Assembly: GCA_016788705.1 (NCBI GenBank)
Contig: JAEUSQ010000007.1
Span: forward strand, 124,001 to 188,000
Source of the DNA: Bacteroidetes Order II. bacterium
GTDB taxonomy: Bacteria; Bacteroidota; Rhodothermia; Rhodothermales; UBA2364
DNA: 64,000 nt
Reading direction: 5' to 3'
Within the stretch, counting starts at the first letter, position 1. Each line of letters starts with the position of its first letter. The translations under genes were made by a program, and so were the position numbers. The notes under the pieces are model-generated. The model was not told where the DNA came from and did no database searches. It was given only the letters and a program-made list of their open reading frames with translations. Shown one piece after another: positions 44,214 through 53,073 of this stretch.

Positions 44214-47015
44214 ATGCCAAACCGAGATCAACTCTTTAATATACCAGACGATGAAGCCTCGTCGCTTTCTAATGCATTCCAAAACCAAGTCAATTTATTG
44301 GGTTCATTGCTCAAGACCGCCATTCGGGAGCATGCGGGAACGGCTACCTTAGACCAGTTGGTACTGATCTGGCAAAAATGTGAACGGGCCTCATCGGAAG
44401 ACCAGCCCGCTTTACTTGCAGAAGCCCGCGATGCCATTGCCGCGTTACGGATCGAAGAAATCCAGTGGCTCTTGCGTTCATTTACAGCCTTTTTCCACCT
44501 CATCAATCAAGCCGAACGTCAGGAAATTTTACGTGTAAACCGGAGCCGTTCAAAAGCCGCGACCGATGAAAAACCACGCGGTGAATCTATATCCGAGGTT
44601 GTCTTTCAATTAAAACAAAATGGTTTCGAGCGGGAAGACGTACTTCAACTGTTGCGCCATATCCGGATTGAGCCTACGCTTACGGCGCATCCAACCGAGG
44701 CCCGTCGCCGGAGTATTCTTTATAAACAACAGGCGATTGCCGAACTACTGGAGTCCCAAAACAGGCAGGATCAGACAGGAACCGAACAACAATTGCTAAA
44801 GGATCAAATGTTGTATCACATTCTGATGCTGTTGGCGACCGATGAAGTGCGGGTGGAAACACTAAATGTGCTCGATGAGGTTAAGTATGCCTTGTATTTT
44901 GGACAAAATGTGATCCGAGAGGCGGTCCCAGATATTTTGAACGATTTGCAAAAGGCGGTCATGACCTATTACGAAAGTGCTGCATCACGGGCGACCCCCA
45001 CCGGAAATTTATTGCGTTATCGCACTTGGATTGGGGGAGATCGTGACGGAAATCCATTGGTTACGGCTGATGTGACCCGGCAAGTGTTTGATTTACAAAG
45101 ACGTACCATGATCGCATTTTGGCAAGGCACACTGAAGGGATTATGGCGCGAACTAAGCATCTCTTCACATAAAGTAGGTGTGCTAGGAAGCCTTACGGAC
45201 TCTATTGCCGCAGACCTGAACGAAGAACAGGTTCCCGAATCTACCTTGTGGCCCCATCGCCGCGAGCCATTTCGGCAGAAACTTACATTGATGATGCACC
45301 GCCTTGCATTGATGGAAGAAAATCCGCAAGTTTATAACAGCAAGCGTTTGGTGAATGACCTACAAATCATCCGAGATGCCATCGAAGCCAGTGGATGGTT
45401 GGGCGGAACGGTTTCTCCTTTGCTCCAAAAAGCCTTGGTTCAGGCACAGGCATTCGGGTTTTACCTCAATGCCATAGACTTTCGGCAACATAGCGCGGTG
45501 CATGAGCACGCAGTCTCGGAATTGTTGAAATTAGGCGGTGTGACGCCCGACTACATGGCGATGTCTGAAAAAACAAGACAAAGTGTTTTATTGAAAGAAC
45601 TGGAAAATCCAAGACCGCTTATTCCCGATTATGTCTGGCCAGAACTGAGCAAACAAACCCGTGAAACCCTCGAAACCATGCGGGTGATCGCAGAAATGGC
45701 AGCTACGGATCCGGATGCGATCGGAAGTTACATTATTTCGATGACGAGCCACTTGTCTGACATGTTCGAGGTGTTGTTATTGGCCAAGGAAGTGGGGCTG
45801 TGGAAAGCCCGTGGCCGCCGAATCGAAGCTCCGATAGACATTGTACCCCTTTTTGAAACCATCGGAGACTTAGAACAAGCCCTGCCGTTTATGGAGGAAT
45901 TGTTTACGCACCACCTTTATAAACGACATCTCAAAGCGCGAGGCCAATACCAAGAAATCATGTTGGGGTACTCGGACAGTAACAAAGATGGCGGGTATCT
46001 GATGGCAAACTGGGCCTTACACAAAGCACAGGGTGCATTGGCGGCCATTTGCCGCAAACACGAGGTACAATTTCAACTGTTCCACGGACGGGGCGGTTCC
46101 GTTGGACGTGGTGGAGGTCGGGCCAATCAAGGAATTTTGGCCATGCCATTGGCTTGTCAAAACGGACGGATTCGATTTACCGAACAAGGAGAAGTAATTT
46201 CTTTTCGATATTCGCACAAGGGTATTGCACATCGGCACTTAGAGCAGGTGGTGCATGCCATGATTGCCGCTTTGGCTCAGGCCAATGCACCCGAAGCCGA
46301 TCTTAGCGGGGGCGTTCCGCCTGAACGTTTTGAAATGATGGAAGCCATTGCACAAGCTGGGCAAGCAGCTTATCACCGATTAATTCATGACCCACACTTC
46401 TGGGCATGGTACATCCGGATTACCCCCATCGAACACATTAGCCGATTGAAAATTGCCTCCCGTCCGGTATCCCGTAAATCTGCTTCCGAAGTAGATTTTG
46501 AAGGTTTAAGGGCCATTCCGTGGGGATTCGCTTGGACGCAGACCCGCTATAATGTCCCTGGTTGGTTTGGTTTGGGCGAGGCCCTTTCAGGGTATATGGC
46601 TGCCGATGCAAGCCGCTTGCAAACACTGCAAGAAGCCTGGCAAAACTGGCCCGTTTTTAGGTCTATGCTCCAGAATGCCGCACGAGAAATGGGACGTGCT
46701 CGGCTCAAAATAGCGGCGCAGTACGCAGAAAAGCAACAAGGGCATTTTCATGAAATGATTCTGGCGGATTTTCAAAAGGCGGAGACCGCGATGAAAGCGA
46801 TTGCGGGTTGGCAAAACCTGATGGACGATGTGCCCGTTATTCAGTCTCTGATTCGCCTCCGAAATCCCTATACCGATGCCATTAATTTATTACAAATCAA
46901 TTTGATGGAACGGTGGCGCAACAGTTCCGAAGACCATGCAGATCAGGAAAAATTGCATGAAAGCCTCCTCCTAAGCATTAACGGGCTTGCTGCAGCCATG
47001 CAAAGTACGGGATGA
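44214..47015 (+). CDS. ppc: Phosphoenolpyruvate carboxylase
   Basis: Anaplerotic enzyme fixing bicarbonate onto PEP to give oxaloacetate. The 933-residue protein has the catalytic His159 in LTAHPTEARRRS, the GRGGSVGRGGG loop and the LGYSDSNKDGGYLMANW motif. The start at 44214 (MPNRDQLFN) is preferred; a GTG 60 bases upstream extends the frame but with non-family sequence. The preceding 108 bases hold no other gene. Length and motifs are complete. Confidence 0.97.
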   Translation: MPNRDQLFNIPDDEASSLSNAFQNQVNLLGSLLKTAIREHAGTATLDQLVLIWQKCERASSEDQPALLAEARDAIAALRIEEIQWLLRSFTAFFHLINQAERQEILRVNRSRSKAATDEKPRGESISEVVFQLKQNGFEREDVLQLLRHIRIEPTLTAHPTEARRRSILYKQQAIAELLESQNRQDQTGTEQQLLKDQMLYHILMLLATDEVRVETLNVLDEVKYALYFGQNVIREAVPDILNDLQKAVMTYYESAASRATPTGNLLRYRTWIGGDRDGNPLVTADVTRQVFDLQRRTMIAFWQGTLKGLWRELSISSHKVGVLGSLTDSIAADLNEEQVPESTLWPHRREPFRQKLTLMMHRLALMEENPQVYNSKRLVNDLQIIRDAIEASGWLGGTVSPLLQKALVQAQAFGFYLNAIDFRQHSAVHEHAVSELLKLGGVTPDYMAMSEKTRQSVLLKELENPRPLIPDYVWPELSKQTRETLETMRVIAEMAATDPDAIGSYIISMTSHLSDMFEVLLLAKEVGLWKARGRRIEAPIDIVPLFETIGDLEQALPFMEELFTHHLYKRHLKARGQYQEIMLGYSDSNKDGGYLMANWALHKAQGALAAICRKHEVQFQLFHGRGGSVGRGGGRANQGILAMPLACQNGRIRFTEQGEVISFRYSHKGIAHRHLEQVVHAMIAALAQANAPEADLSGGVPPERFEMMEAIAQAGQAAYHRLIHDPHFWAWYIRITPIEHISRLKIASRPVSRKSASEVDFEGLRAIPWGFAWTQTRYNVPGWFGLGEALSGYMAADASRLQTLQEAWQNWPVFRSMLQNAAREMGRARLKIAAQYAEKQQGHFHEMILADFQKAETAMKAIAGWQNLMDDVPVIQSLIRLRNPYTDAINLLQINLMERWRNSSEDHADQEKLHESLLLSINGLAAAMQSTG

Positions 47016-47096
47016 TGTAGGGCAGCGACGCAGGGAGGTGAAATCCTGGCCCTTAGGTTGTTTCTTCAATAAAAATACACATTCAGACTTGATTTT

Positions 47097-47112
47097 GGGA
47101 AACGCTTTCCTT
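47097..47112. promoter_or_regulatory. Operator-like site 1 upstream of the LacI-type gene
   Basis: GGGAAACGCTTTCCTT, an imperfect palindrome centred on CG, in the style of LacI/CcpA operators. It lies 174-189 bases before the regulator start and matches the central half of sites 2 and 3. Confidence 0.5.
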
Positions 47113-47121
47113 AGTTTTTTG

Positions 47122-47135
47122 TGGAAACGTTCCCA
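47122..47135. promoter_or_regulatory. Operator-like site 2
   Basis: TGGAAACGTTCCCA, differing by one base from the perfect palindrome at 47258-47271. Its centre is 136 bases from that of site 3, close to an integral number of helical turns (about 13), which would suit DNA looping. Confidence 0.6.
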
Positions 47136-47220
47136 GTTTTGTGGGACAATTCTATAAGTTATTGTAATTATTAAGATTATAATACTTTGTAGTTAATTAA
47201 GTTAATTGTTTTAAATCTAT

Positions 47221-47235
47221 TGGAACCGCTTTCTT
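47221..47235. promoter_or_regulatory. Weak operator-like half site
   Basis: TGGAACCGCTTTCTT resembles operator site 1 but is a poor palindrome. It lies 37 bases before site 3 and is the weakest of the group. Confidence 0.3.
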
Positions 47236-47257
47236 CGGTTTTCTTTTTGAGAAAAAG

Positions 47258-47271
47258 TGGGAACGTTCCCA
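47258..47271. promoter_or_regulatory. Operator-like site 3, perfect palindrome next to the start
   Basis: TGGGAACGTTCCCA is a perfect 14-bp palindrome ending 14 bases before the ATG at 47286, covering the ribosome-binding region. A bound LacI-type repressor here would block its own transcription or translation start, so autoregulation of the locus is likely. Confidence 0.7.
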
Positions 47272-47285
47272 GTTAATAAAAAACG

Positions 47286-48314
47286 ATGCCAGCCACCATA
47301 AAAGATGTAGCAAAAGAGTCAGGCGTCTCCGTCTCGACGGTCTCGCGTTGGCTGACAGGTGGCCCCGTGAGTACCCATAAACGAGAGAAAATTCAGCTTG
47401 CTGTACAGAAGCTAAACTTTGTCTCGAATGGGGCAGCCCGGAGTTTGGTGACCAAAAAAACCTATACTTTGGGAGTTTTATTGCCAGATATGTATGGTGG
47501 TTTCTATTCCGAAATCCTGCGTGGATTAGACCAAACCGCGCAAGAACGGGGGTATCACTTGTTGGTTTCGAGTTCTCACAATGAACAAAAGGAGATCGTG
47601 CGGGCCATTCAGGCCATGCAAGGCCGTGTAGATGGGTTGGTGGTGATGTCGCCCGACATAGATGCGGCTTCTTTACAGTCTAATTTACCGGCACGTCTCC
47701 CCATTGTATTGCTCAACTGCTATGTGGAAGGAGACGCCTATGATTCTATCAATGTAGATAATTATGGTGGGGCCTACTCCATTGTACGGCATCTGACTCG
47801 GCTGGGCCATCGTCGGATTGCCCTGATTACAGGTTCTTTGGTGAACCATGAAGTGTGTGAACGCTTGCGCGGGTACGAAGATGCTTTACGGGATGCGGGG
47901 ATAGCGGTGGTCTCGTCTATGCGCTTTGTGGGTGATTTTAACGAACCCAGTGGTCATCGTGGGGCACTGGCATTGCTACAATTTCCGGAACGTCCGACGG
48001 CGATTTTTGCCATGAACGATGGGATGGCCATTGGCGCTATGGCTGCACTGCGCACTCTTGGCCTACGAGTCCCGGAAGAAATTGCCATTGTAGGGTTCGA
48101 CGACATTCCGACTAGCCAATACTTAGAACCGCCGCTCACCTCGGTCCATGTGCCCATTTTTGAAATGGGGCAAAGGGCCATGGAGCGATTGCTGATGGCC
48201 ATTCAAGAGGCGAATGCGCATATCCGTCGTCAGGAAAAATTCCCAACCTCGCTGGTCATTCGGCGCTCTTGTGGCATAGGTCAGGAATTTCAGGAAGTAA
48301 CCACCGAAATGTAA
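47286..48314 (+). CDS. LacI-family transcriptional regulator
   Basis: A 342-residue LacI-type repressor: N-terminal helix-turn-helix with VAKESGVSVSTVSRWL, a hinge segment around AARSLVTKKTYTLGVLLPD and a periplasmic-binding-protein-like effector domain (LPDMYGGFYSEILRGLDQTA, then MNDGMAIGAMAALRTLGLRV and AIVGFDDIPTSQYLEPPLTS). It heads the co-directional glycan locus and three palindromic operator-like sites precede it. The effector is probably a sugar released from the target glycan, by family analogy. Confidence 0.93.
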   Translation: MPATIKDVAKESGVSVSTVSRWLTGGPVSTHKREKIQLAVQKLNFVSNGAARSLVTKKTYTLGVLLPDMYGGFYSEILRGLDQTAQERGYHLLVSSSHNEQKEIVRAIQAMQGRVDGLVVMSPDIDAASLQSNLPARLPIVLLNCYVEGDAYDSINVDNYGGAYSIVRHLTRLGHRRIALITGSLVNHEVCERLRGYEDALRDAGIAVVSSMRFVGDFNEPSGHRGALALLQFPERPTAIFAMNDGMAIGAMAALRTLGLRVPEEIAIVGFDDIPTSQYLEPPLTSVHVPIFEMGQRAMERLLMAIQEANAHIRRQEKFPTSLVIRRSCGIGQEFQEVTTEM

Positions 48315-48362
48315 GACCCAAACTCACCTTTTCACAACACCAAACCTCTTTGGAGACTCTTT

Positions 48363-50267
48363 ATGAAAACGTTTACGATCCGAATTTTATTAACCATGCT
48401 ACTCGTTGGCGGTTGGAGCACGAGTCAGGCGCAACGGGCAGATGCCTGGTGGGTGCGCTCGGCGGCGGGTGCTACCATCACCTTAGATGGCAATCTGAAT
48501 GAAGCGGCATGGGCAAAAGCCGAAGCCAAAACCATGGAATTTGGCAAAAGTGCTGGTTTACCTGGCTCTGGATGGCGGGATGAAGGCGGGCGTGGCGGCA
48601 ACCCGACAGACCCAATGAAAGCCACTGTCAAATTTTTGTTGGATGGCAATAAATTGTATATGGGCGTTGCCGTTGCCGATAGTTCGGTAGGCGGTTCTGG
48701 TGACTGGGCTACTTGGGATGCTTTCCTGATGGGCTTTAAGGACAAGACATCTGCCAACCGTCCTTTGCCAGCTGCCGAATATTTCTATACCTTCTGGTCT
48801 CCAGACAATCCCGATGCCACGAAGCCAGGTGCACAACCTCACTTCATTGGTAAATGGGGGGGCGATGGTTGGCCACCGTTTACTGCACCGCCAAGAGATG
48901 CCACACGGAAAGGCGCTTGGGATGGTGCGATCAAAGTGAATGGTGTGGTCAATGATGACAGTACGCCAGACAATGGGTATGTCGTAGAAATGATGTTCGA
49001 CTTGGGGGTGATGGGATATGACTTTACAAAGCCTGCGGGCGATGTGGGCCTTTTTGGCATGTCTATCTGGGATGCAGACTGGAATTGGCCGCGAAATGCT
49101 GCAAAATTTGCTTCGAACCGTACTTGGTGGCAAGATCCGTGGGGCAACGCGGATGCTTTTTCACAGATTCAGTTATGGGGTCGTCCAGATTGGACGATCA
49201 ACTCCACTGGAAGTGCGCCCACCGTGAATGTGGACGGTAAGATTCCAAATGCTACAGGAGAAACCATGCCGACAATTGATGGGGGATTGGCCGAAGCCGT
49301 TTGGGCCAAAGCCAAAGGTATGGATATCCGTTATGGTGATAAGGTGCTTCGCGATGGTTACCGGGGTGTTGCCCCTATGCTAAGCGGACAATTTCAGCCT
49401 GAGTTTAGCGGTGTCCGTGCGGACGTGCTTGATCCGGGAGATGCAACCGTTAAGTGGTTCTATTCTGGAACAAAATTGTATGTCTCGGTGGATGCTCGAG
49501 ACCAAGTCGTAACTGGCGATGACAACTACGACATGTGGGATGGCTTCCGCTTGATGTTATTAGACCGTGATCCGGCAGCACTAACGTCCGAAAATTTGGG
49601 CGAGGCCCGTCAGTTTGTTGTGCGCGTCGGTTCGGATGGTAAAATGGTGACCGATGGCTACCTGACCGATCTGATCAAAAATGGCAAAGCTGAAGCGGCG
49701 CTCAAGTTGAAAGGTTCTACTTCTGTGAACGATGCCAATGACATTGACCTTGGCTATACCGTTGAGATCATGATTGACCTTACCGCACTGGGTTATCCTA
49801 CTGCGGACAATACCTTGTTTGCAGGTATGTGTCTTTTTGACGGCGACCGTTTGGCAGATCCGGCCAAAAACTACAGTACGCGTACATGGTGGTTCAAAGA
49901 ACACCCGGGTGCTGCTTCATGGGCTTGGCTGGTGATGGATGATACCTTCAAAATTGGGGTGGCGAACGAAGATATATCCGAAGTACCAAACGGATTTAAA
50001 CTCGAAGGCAATTATCCGAACCCCTTTAATCCGTCCACAACCATTCGTTATGCACTGCCGCAAGCTGGAGAAGTGAATCTGGACGTATTTGATGTAACTG
50101 GTCGCCTTATTCGCACGGTTTATGTGGGTGCCCAAAGCACTGGATCGCAGGGCGCTACCTTCCAAGCGAATGGATTGGCATCGGGCGTTTACCTGTACCA
50201 AGTACGGGTAAAAACCCAAAAGGGCGTTTACACCAGTCCGGCTGGTAAAATGATCCTGATGAAATAA
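48363..50267 (+). CDS. Secreted double CBM9-like glycan-binding protein with T9SS signal
   Basis: A 634-residue exported protein with a signal peptide (LLTMLLVGGWSTSQAQ), two related beta-sandwich domains of the CBM9/DOMON-like type (about residues 30-265, starting ITLDGNLNEAAWAKAEA, and about 295-535, starting TIDGGLAEAVWAKAKG) and a C-terminal type IX sorting domain (GNYPNPFNPSTTIRYALP, ending GKMILMK). It probably sits at the cell surface and binds the target polysaccharide. It is the second gene of the locus, 48 bases after the LacI-type gene, and could share its transcript. No catalytic motif is seen. Confidence 0.8.
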   Translation: MKTFTIRILLTMLLVGGWSTSQAQRADAWWVRSAAGATITLDGNLNEAAWAKAEAKTMEFGKSAGLPGSGWRDEGGRGGNPTDPMKATVKFLLDGNKLYMGVAVADSSVGGSGDWATWDAFLMGFKDKTSANRPLPAAEYFYTFWSPDNPDATKPGAQPHFIGKWGGDGWPPFTAPPRDATRKGAWDGAIKVNGVVNDDSTPDNGYVVEMMFDLGVMGYDFTKPAGDVGLFGMSIWDADWNWPRNAAKFASNRTWWQDPWGNADAFSQIQLWGRPDWTINSTGSAPTVNVDGKIPNATGETMPTIDGGLAEAVWAKAKGMDIRYGDKVLRDGYRGVAPMLSGQFQPEFSGVRADVLDPGDATVKWFYSGTKLYVSVDARDQVVTGDDNYDMWDGFRLMLLDRDPAALTSENLGEARQFVVRVGSDGKMVTDGYLTDLIKNGKAEAALKLKGSTSVNDANDIDLGYTVEIMIDLTALGYPTADNTLFAGMCLFDGDRLADPAKNYSTRTWWFKEHPGAASWAWLVMDDTFKIGVANEDISEVPNGFKLEGNYPNPFNPSTTIRYALPQAGEVNLDVFDVTGRLIRTVYVGAQSTGSQGATFQANGLASGVYLYQVRVKTQKGVYTSPAGKMILMK

Positions 50268-50293
50268 ACCCTCTTTTAGGTGAAAATGTTTTG

Positions 50294-50340
50294 CAGGGGA
50301 AGACGTAGCCGCCGTTAAAAGGAAGCAACGGATTCCCCTT
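50294..50340. other. Intergenic hairpin between binder and receptor genes
   Basis: AGGGGAA (50295-50301) pairs with TTCCCCT (50333-50339), enclosing a smaller CCGTT/AACGG stem. It has no T tract and may be an mRNA processing or stability element setting different levels of the two proteins. Low confidence. Confidence 0.35.
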
Positions 50341-50381
50341 GTGAAACAGCCAATCTCTTTTCCACTTTTTACTTCGATCTT

Positions 50382-53033
50382 ATGAAAGGTCTGCGTCTGA
50401 TCCTGTTGCTGTGCAGTACACTGTATGGCCAGATGGCTTACGCCCAAACCGGTAAACTTTCCGGAAAAGTAACCGATACAAATGGCATAACCCTTATTGG
50501 GGTGACGGTGGCATTGCCCGGAACCCAATTGGGAGCGGTTACGGATACCGAGGGCTATTTTGCAATTTTACGTATTCCGCCGGGTACTTATTCGGTACGG
50601 TATAGCTACATTGGCTACCAAACGCTGACCATTTCTGGGGTACGGGTTAATTCAAACCAAACCACTACCCAAAATGCCACCTTATCCGAGGAGACCTTAC
50701 AAGGTGGTGAAGTGACGGTGGTGGCCGAACGACCTATTGTGGATGTTTCACAAACCAGTTCTATGACCAGTTTGTCTAAGGAAGACATTGCGGTATTACC
50801 CGTGCAAAACATTGGCGAAATTGTAAACCTTCAAGCAGGTGTGGTAGATGGACACTTTCGGGGTGGAAGACAAGGTGAAGTACAATACCAAGTGGACGGG
50901 GTATCGGTTAATAATCCCTACAACAACAGTTCCTCTTTAGAATTAGACCGCTCGTTGTTGCAAGAAGTTCAGGTAATTTCCGGAACGTTTGATGCTGAAT
51001 ACGGACAGGCCATGTCTGGCGTGGTAAATGCGGTATTGCGTAGTGGAGACTTAGACCGCTTTGAAGTGAACCTCGAAGCCTTTGGCGGAAGTTATTATTC
51101 CACCACAAACAATAGCTATACCAATGCCAACCGTTTTCCGCATTTAGACAAATTAAGCCCCGTCAACCAACGCAATCTTCAAGCGAGTGTGAGTGGCCCC
51201 TTTATCAAGCAGACGACCTTTTTGGTCAGTGGGCAGCATTTAGCGAATGACGGATATTTGTTTGGTGAACGACGTTTTTTGCCTTCCGACCGTTCAGATT
51301 TGGAACAACGCATTTTTAATCCTACCGGAGATGGGGCTGTTGTTCCGATGAACTTTTCCTATGAATCCAATCTTCTGGCAAAGGTCTCGAACCGTTCCAT
51401 TAAAAACCTAAAGTTAGAATACCAAGCCATTACAAATTGGATTAAACGCAAATATTATAACGACACTTGGCGGCTAAATCCGGATGGCGTTAAATCACCC
51501 CGGCAGTTCTCGGTTGTACATGGATTGAACATTACCCATACATTGTCGGATAAACGGTTTTACGAATTAACCTTCCGTCAAAATAAATTTGATTACAAAG
51601 ATATGTTATTCGAGGACTTAACGAATCCCTTGTATTTAGAGTGGGGGCGTCCTCAGGGTGATAGCAATTATGAAGATGGAGCGGTGGTACAAGGGGCAGA
51701 CTTAGGCCGATTTATTCAGACAACGGATGCTTTGGTAGCAAAAGGTGCTTATACGGATCAGATTACCAAGGCGCATCTGCTCAAAATTGGCTTTGAAGTA
51801 ATGCGCTCAGATATTTCCTTTGGGGCGCCAGGGATCATTACCGAAACCAATGTGGACGGGGTACAGATTTTGCAGCCCCGTACCGATCTTCCGGAAGCCA
51901 AAACGACTGATTTTAGCCCGATTCAGGCCTCTCTCTTTGCACAAGATCGCTTAGAATGGGGAGATTTACGTATTCGGGGTGGTTTTCGATTGGAGTATTT
52001 TGATGCACGAACGACAGTACCAAGTGAACTACGAAACCCGGCCAATGCCATTAGTGGAGCACCTGCTTCGGTGCCAAAAGCCACCACAGTAAAACTGGCA
52101 CTCGCACCCCGATTGGGCATCTCGTTCCCCATTTTAGACAGGGCATCGGTCTTTTTCTCGTATGGCCATTTTTATCAAATGCCTGGTTTGGGACAATTAT
52201 TCCAGAATGCCGACTATTCCGTGTTGAAAGACCTTCAGGCAGGAGGGATTTCCTATGGGGTAATGGGAAATCCGGACTTGAGGCCTGAGTTTACAACGCA
52301 GTATGAGTTTGGATTTAAATCTGCTTTAAACCGCGATTTGGGATTGGACTTGAGTTTGTTTTATAAGGACATCCGCGATCTTTTGGGCGTAGAATTTGTA
52401 CAAACGTTTACCGCCGCAGAATACGCCCGCCTAACCAATGTGGACTTTGGGGGCGTGAGAGGGTTTACCCTTTCTTTAGACCAGCGAACGGCTGCAGGTT
52501 TGAATGCCTCGGTGGACTATACACTACAAGTCGCTGTCGGAAACAGCAGTGATCCCCGCGAGACGGCCAATCGTGCCGCTGCCGGAGAAGACCCGCGCCC
52601 ACGACAAGTGGCTTTTAACTGGGATCAGCGCCACACCCTCAATGGATCGCTTACATGGTATCGGGCCAATAATTTTAACTTGACGGCCATCTTGCGTTTT
52701 GGAAGTGGGCAGCCTTATACGCCGGAACTGGGTTCCACTTTTGGATCGGACTTGGAACCGAATTCGGGTCGCAAGGCCAATTTTTTCTTGTTGGATTTGC
52801 GTGCAGAAAAATATTTCAAACTGGGCAAATGGAATGCAACCGGATTTATCCGAGCATTTAACCTGACGGATGAACACGCGGTGAATGGTTTTGTATTTGC
52901 CAATACAGGCAGCCCCTATTATTCTTTAACGCCCGAAGCCAACCGAAGCCAACTCCGAAATCCGGGCCGTTTTGCACAACCAAGGCGCATCGAGGCTGGC
53001 ATAACCCTGCGTGGTATTTTTAAAAAACCTTGA
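50382..53033 (+). CDS. TonB-dependent outer-membrane receptor of the glycan locus
   Basis: Outer-membrane receptor, 883 residues. Signal peptide (LILLLCSTLYGQMAYAQ), a carboxypeptidase-regulatory-like domain at about 23-105 (LSGKVTDTNGITLIGVTVAL to SYIGYQTLTI), plug domain at about 115-235 (EVQYQVDGVSVNN, EYGQAMSGVVNAVLRSG) and a beta-barrel ending in IEAGITLRGIFKKP. It resembles SusC/Oar-type receptors, but no SusD partner gene is present. Position after the CBM9-like protein suggests uptake of glycan fragments. Confidence 0.92.
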   Translation: MKGLRLILLLCSTLYGQMAYAQTGKLSGKVTDTNGITLIGVTVALPGTQLGAVTDTEGYFAILRIPPGTYSVRYSYIGYQTLTISGVRVNSNQTTTQNATLSEETLQGGEVTVVAERPIVDVSQTSSMTSLSKEDIAVLPVQNIGEIVNLQAGVVDGHFRGGRQGEVQYQVDGVSVNNPYNNSSSLELDRSLLQEVQVISGTFDAEYGQAMSGVVNAVLRSGDLDRFEVNLEAFGGSYYSTTNNSYTNANRFPHLDKLSPVNQRNLQASVSGPFIKQTTFLVSGQHLANDGYLFGERRFLPSDRSDLEQRIFNPTGDGAVVPMNFSYESNLLAKVSNRSIKNLKLEYQAITNWIKRKYYNDTWRLNPDGVKSPRQFSVVHGLNITHTLSDKRFYELTFRQNKFDYKDMLFEDLTNPLYLEWGRPQGDSNYEDGAVVQGADLGRFIQTTDALVAKGAYTDQITKAHLLKIGFEVMRSDISFGAPGIITETNVDGVQILQPRTDLPEAKTTDFSPIQASLFAQDRLEWGDLRIRGGFRLEYFDARTTVPSELRNPANAISGAPASVPKATTVKLALAPRLGISFPILDRASVFFSYGHFYQMPGLGQLFQNADYSVLKDLQAGGISYGVMGNPDLRPEFTTQYEFGFKSALNRDLGLDLSLFYKDIRDLLGVEFVQTFTAAEYARLTNVDFGGVRGFTLSLDQRTAAGLNASVDYTLQVAVGNSSDPRETANRAAAGEDPRPRQVAFNWDQRHTLNGSLTWYRANNFNLTAILRFGSGQPYTPELGSTFGSDLEPNSGRKANFFLLDLRAEKYFKLGKWNATGFIRAFNLTDEHAVNGFVFANTGSPYYSLTPEANRSQLRNPGRFAQPRRIEAGITLRGIFKKP

Positions 53034-53073
53034 TTGGGCGTGGTGAATTTTAACTTTTCGATTTAATCCGTAT

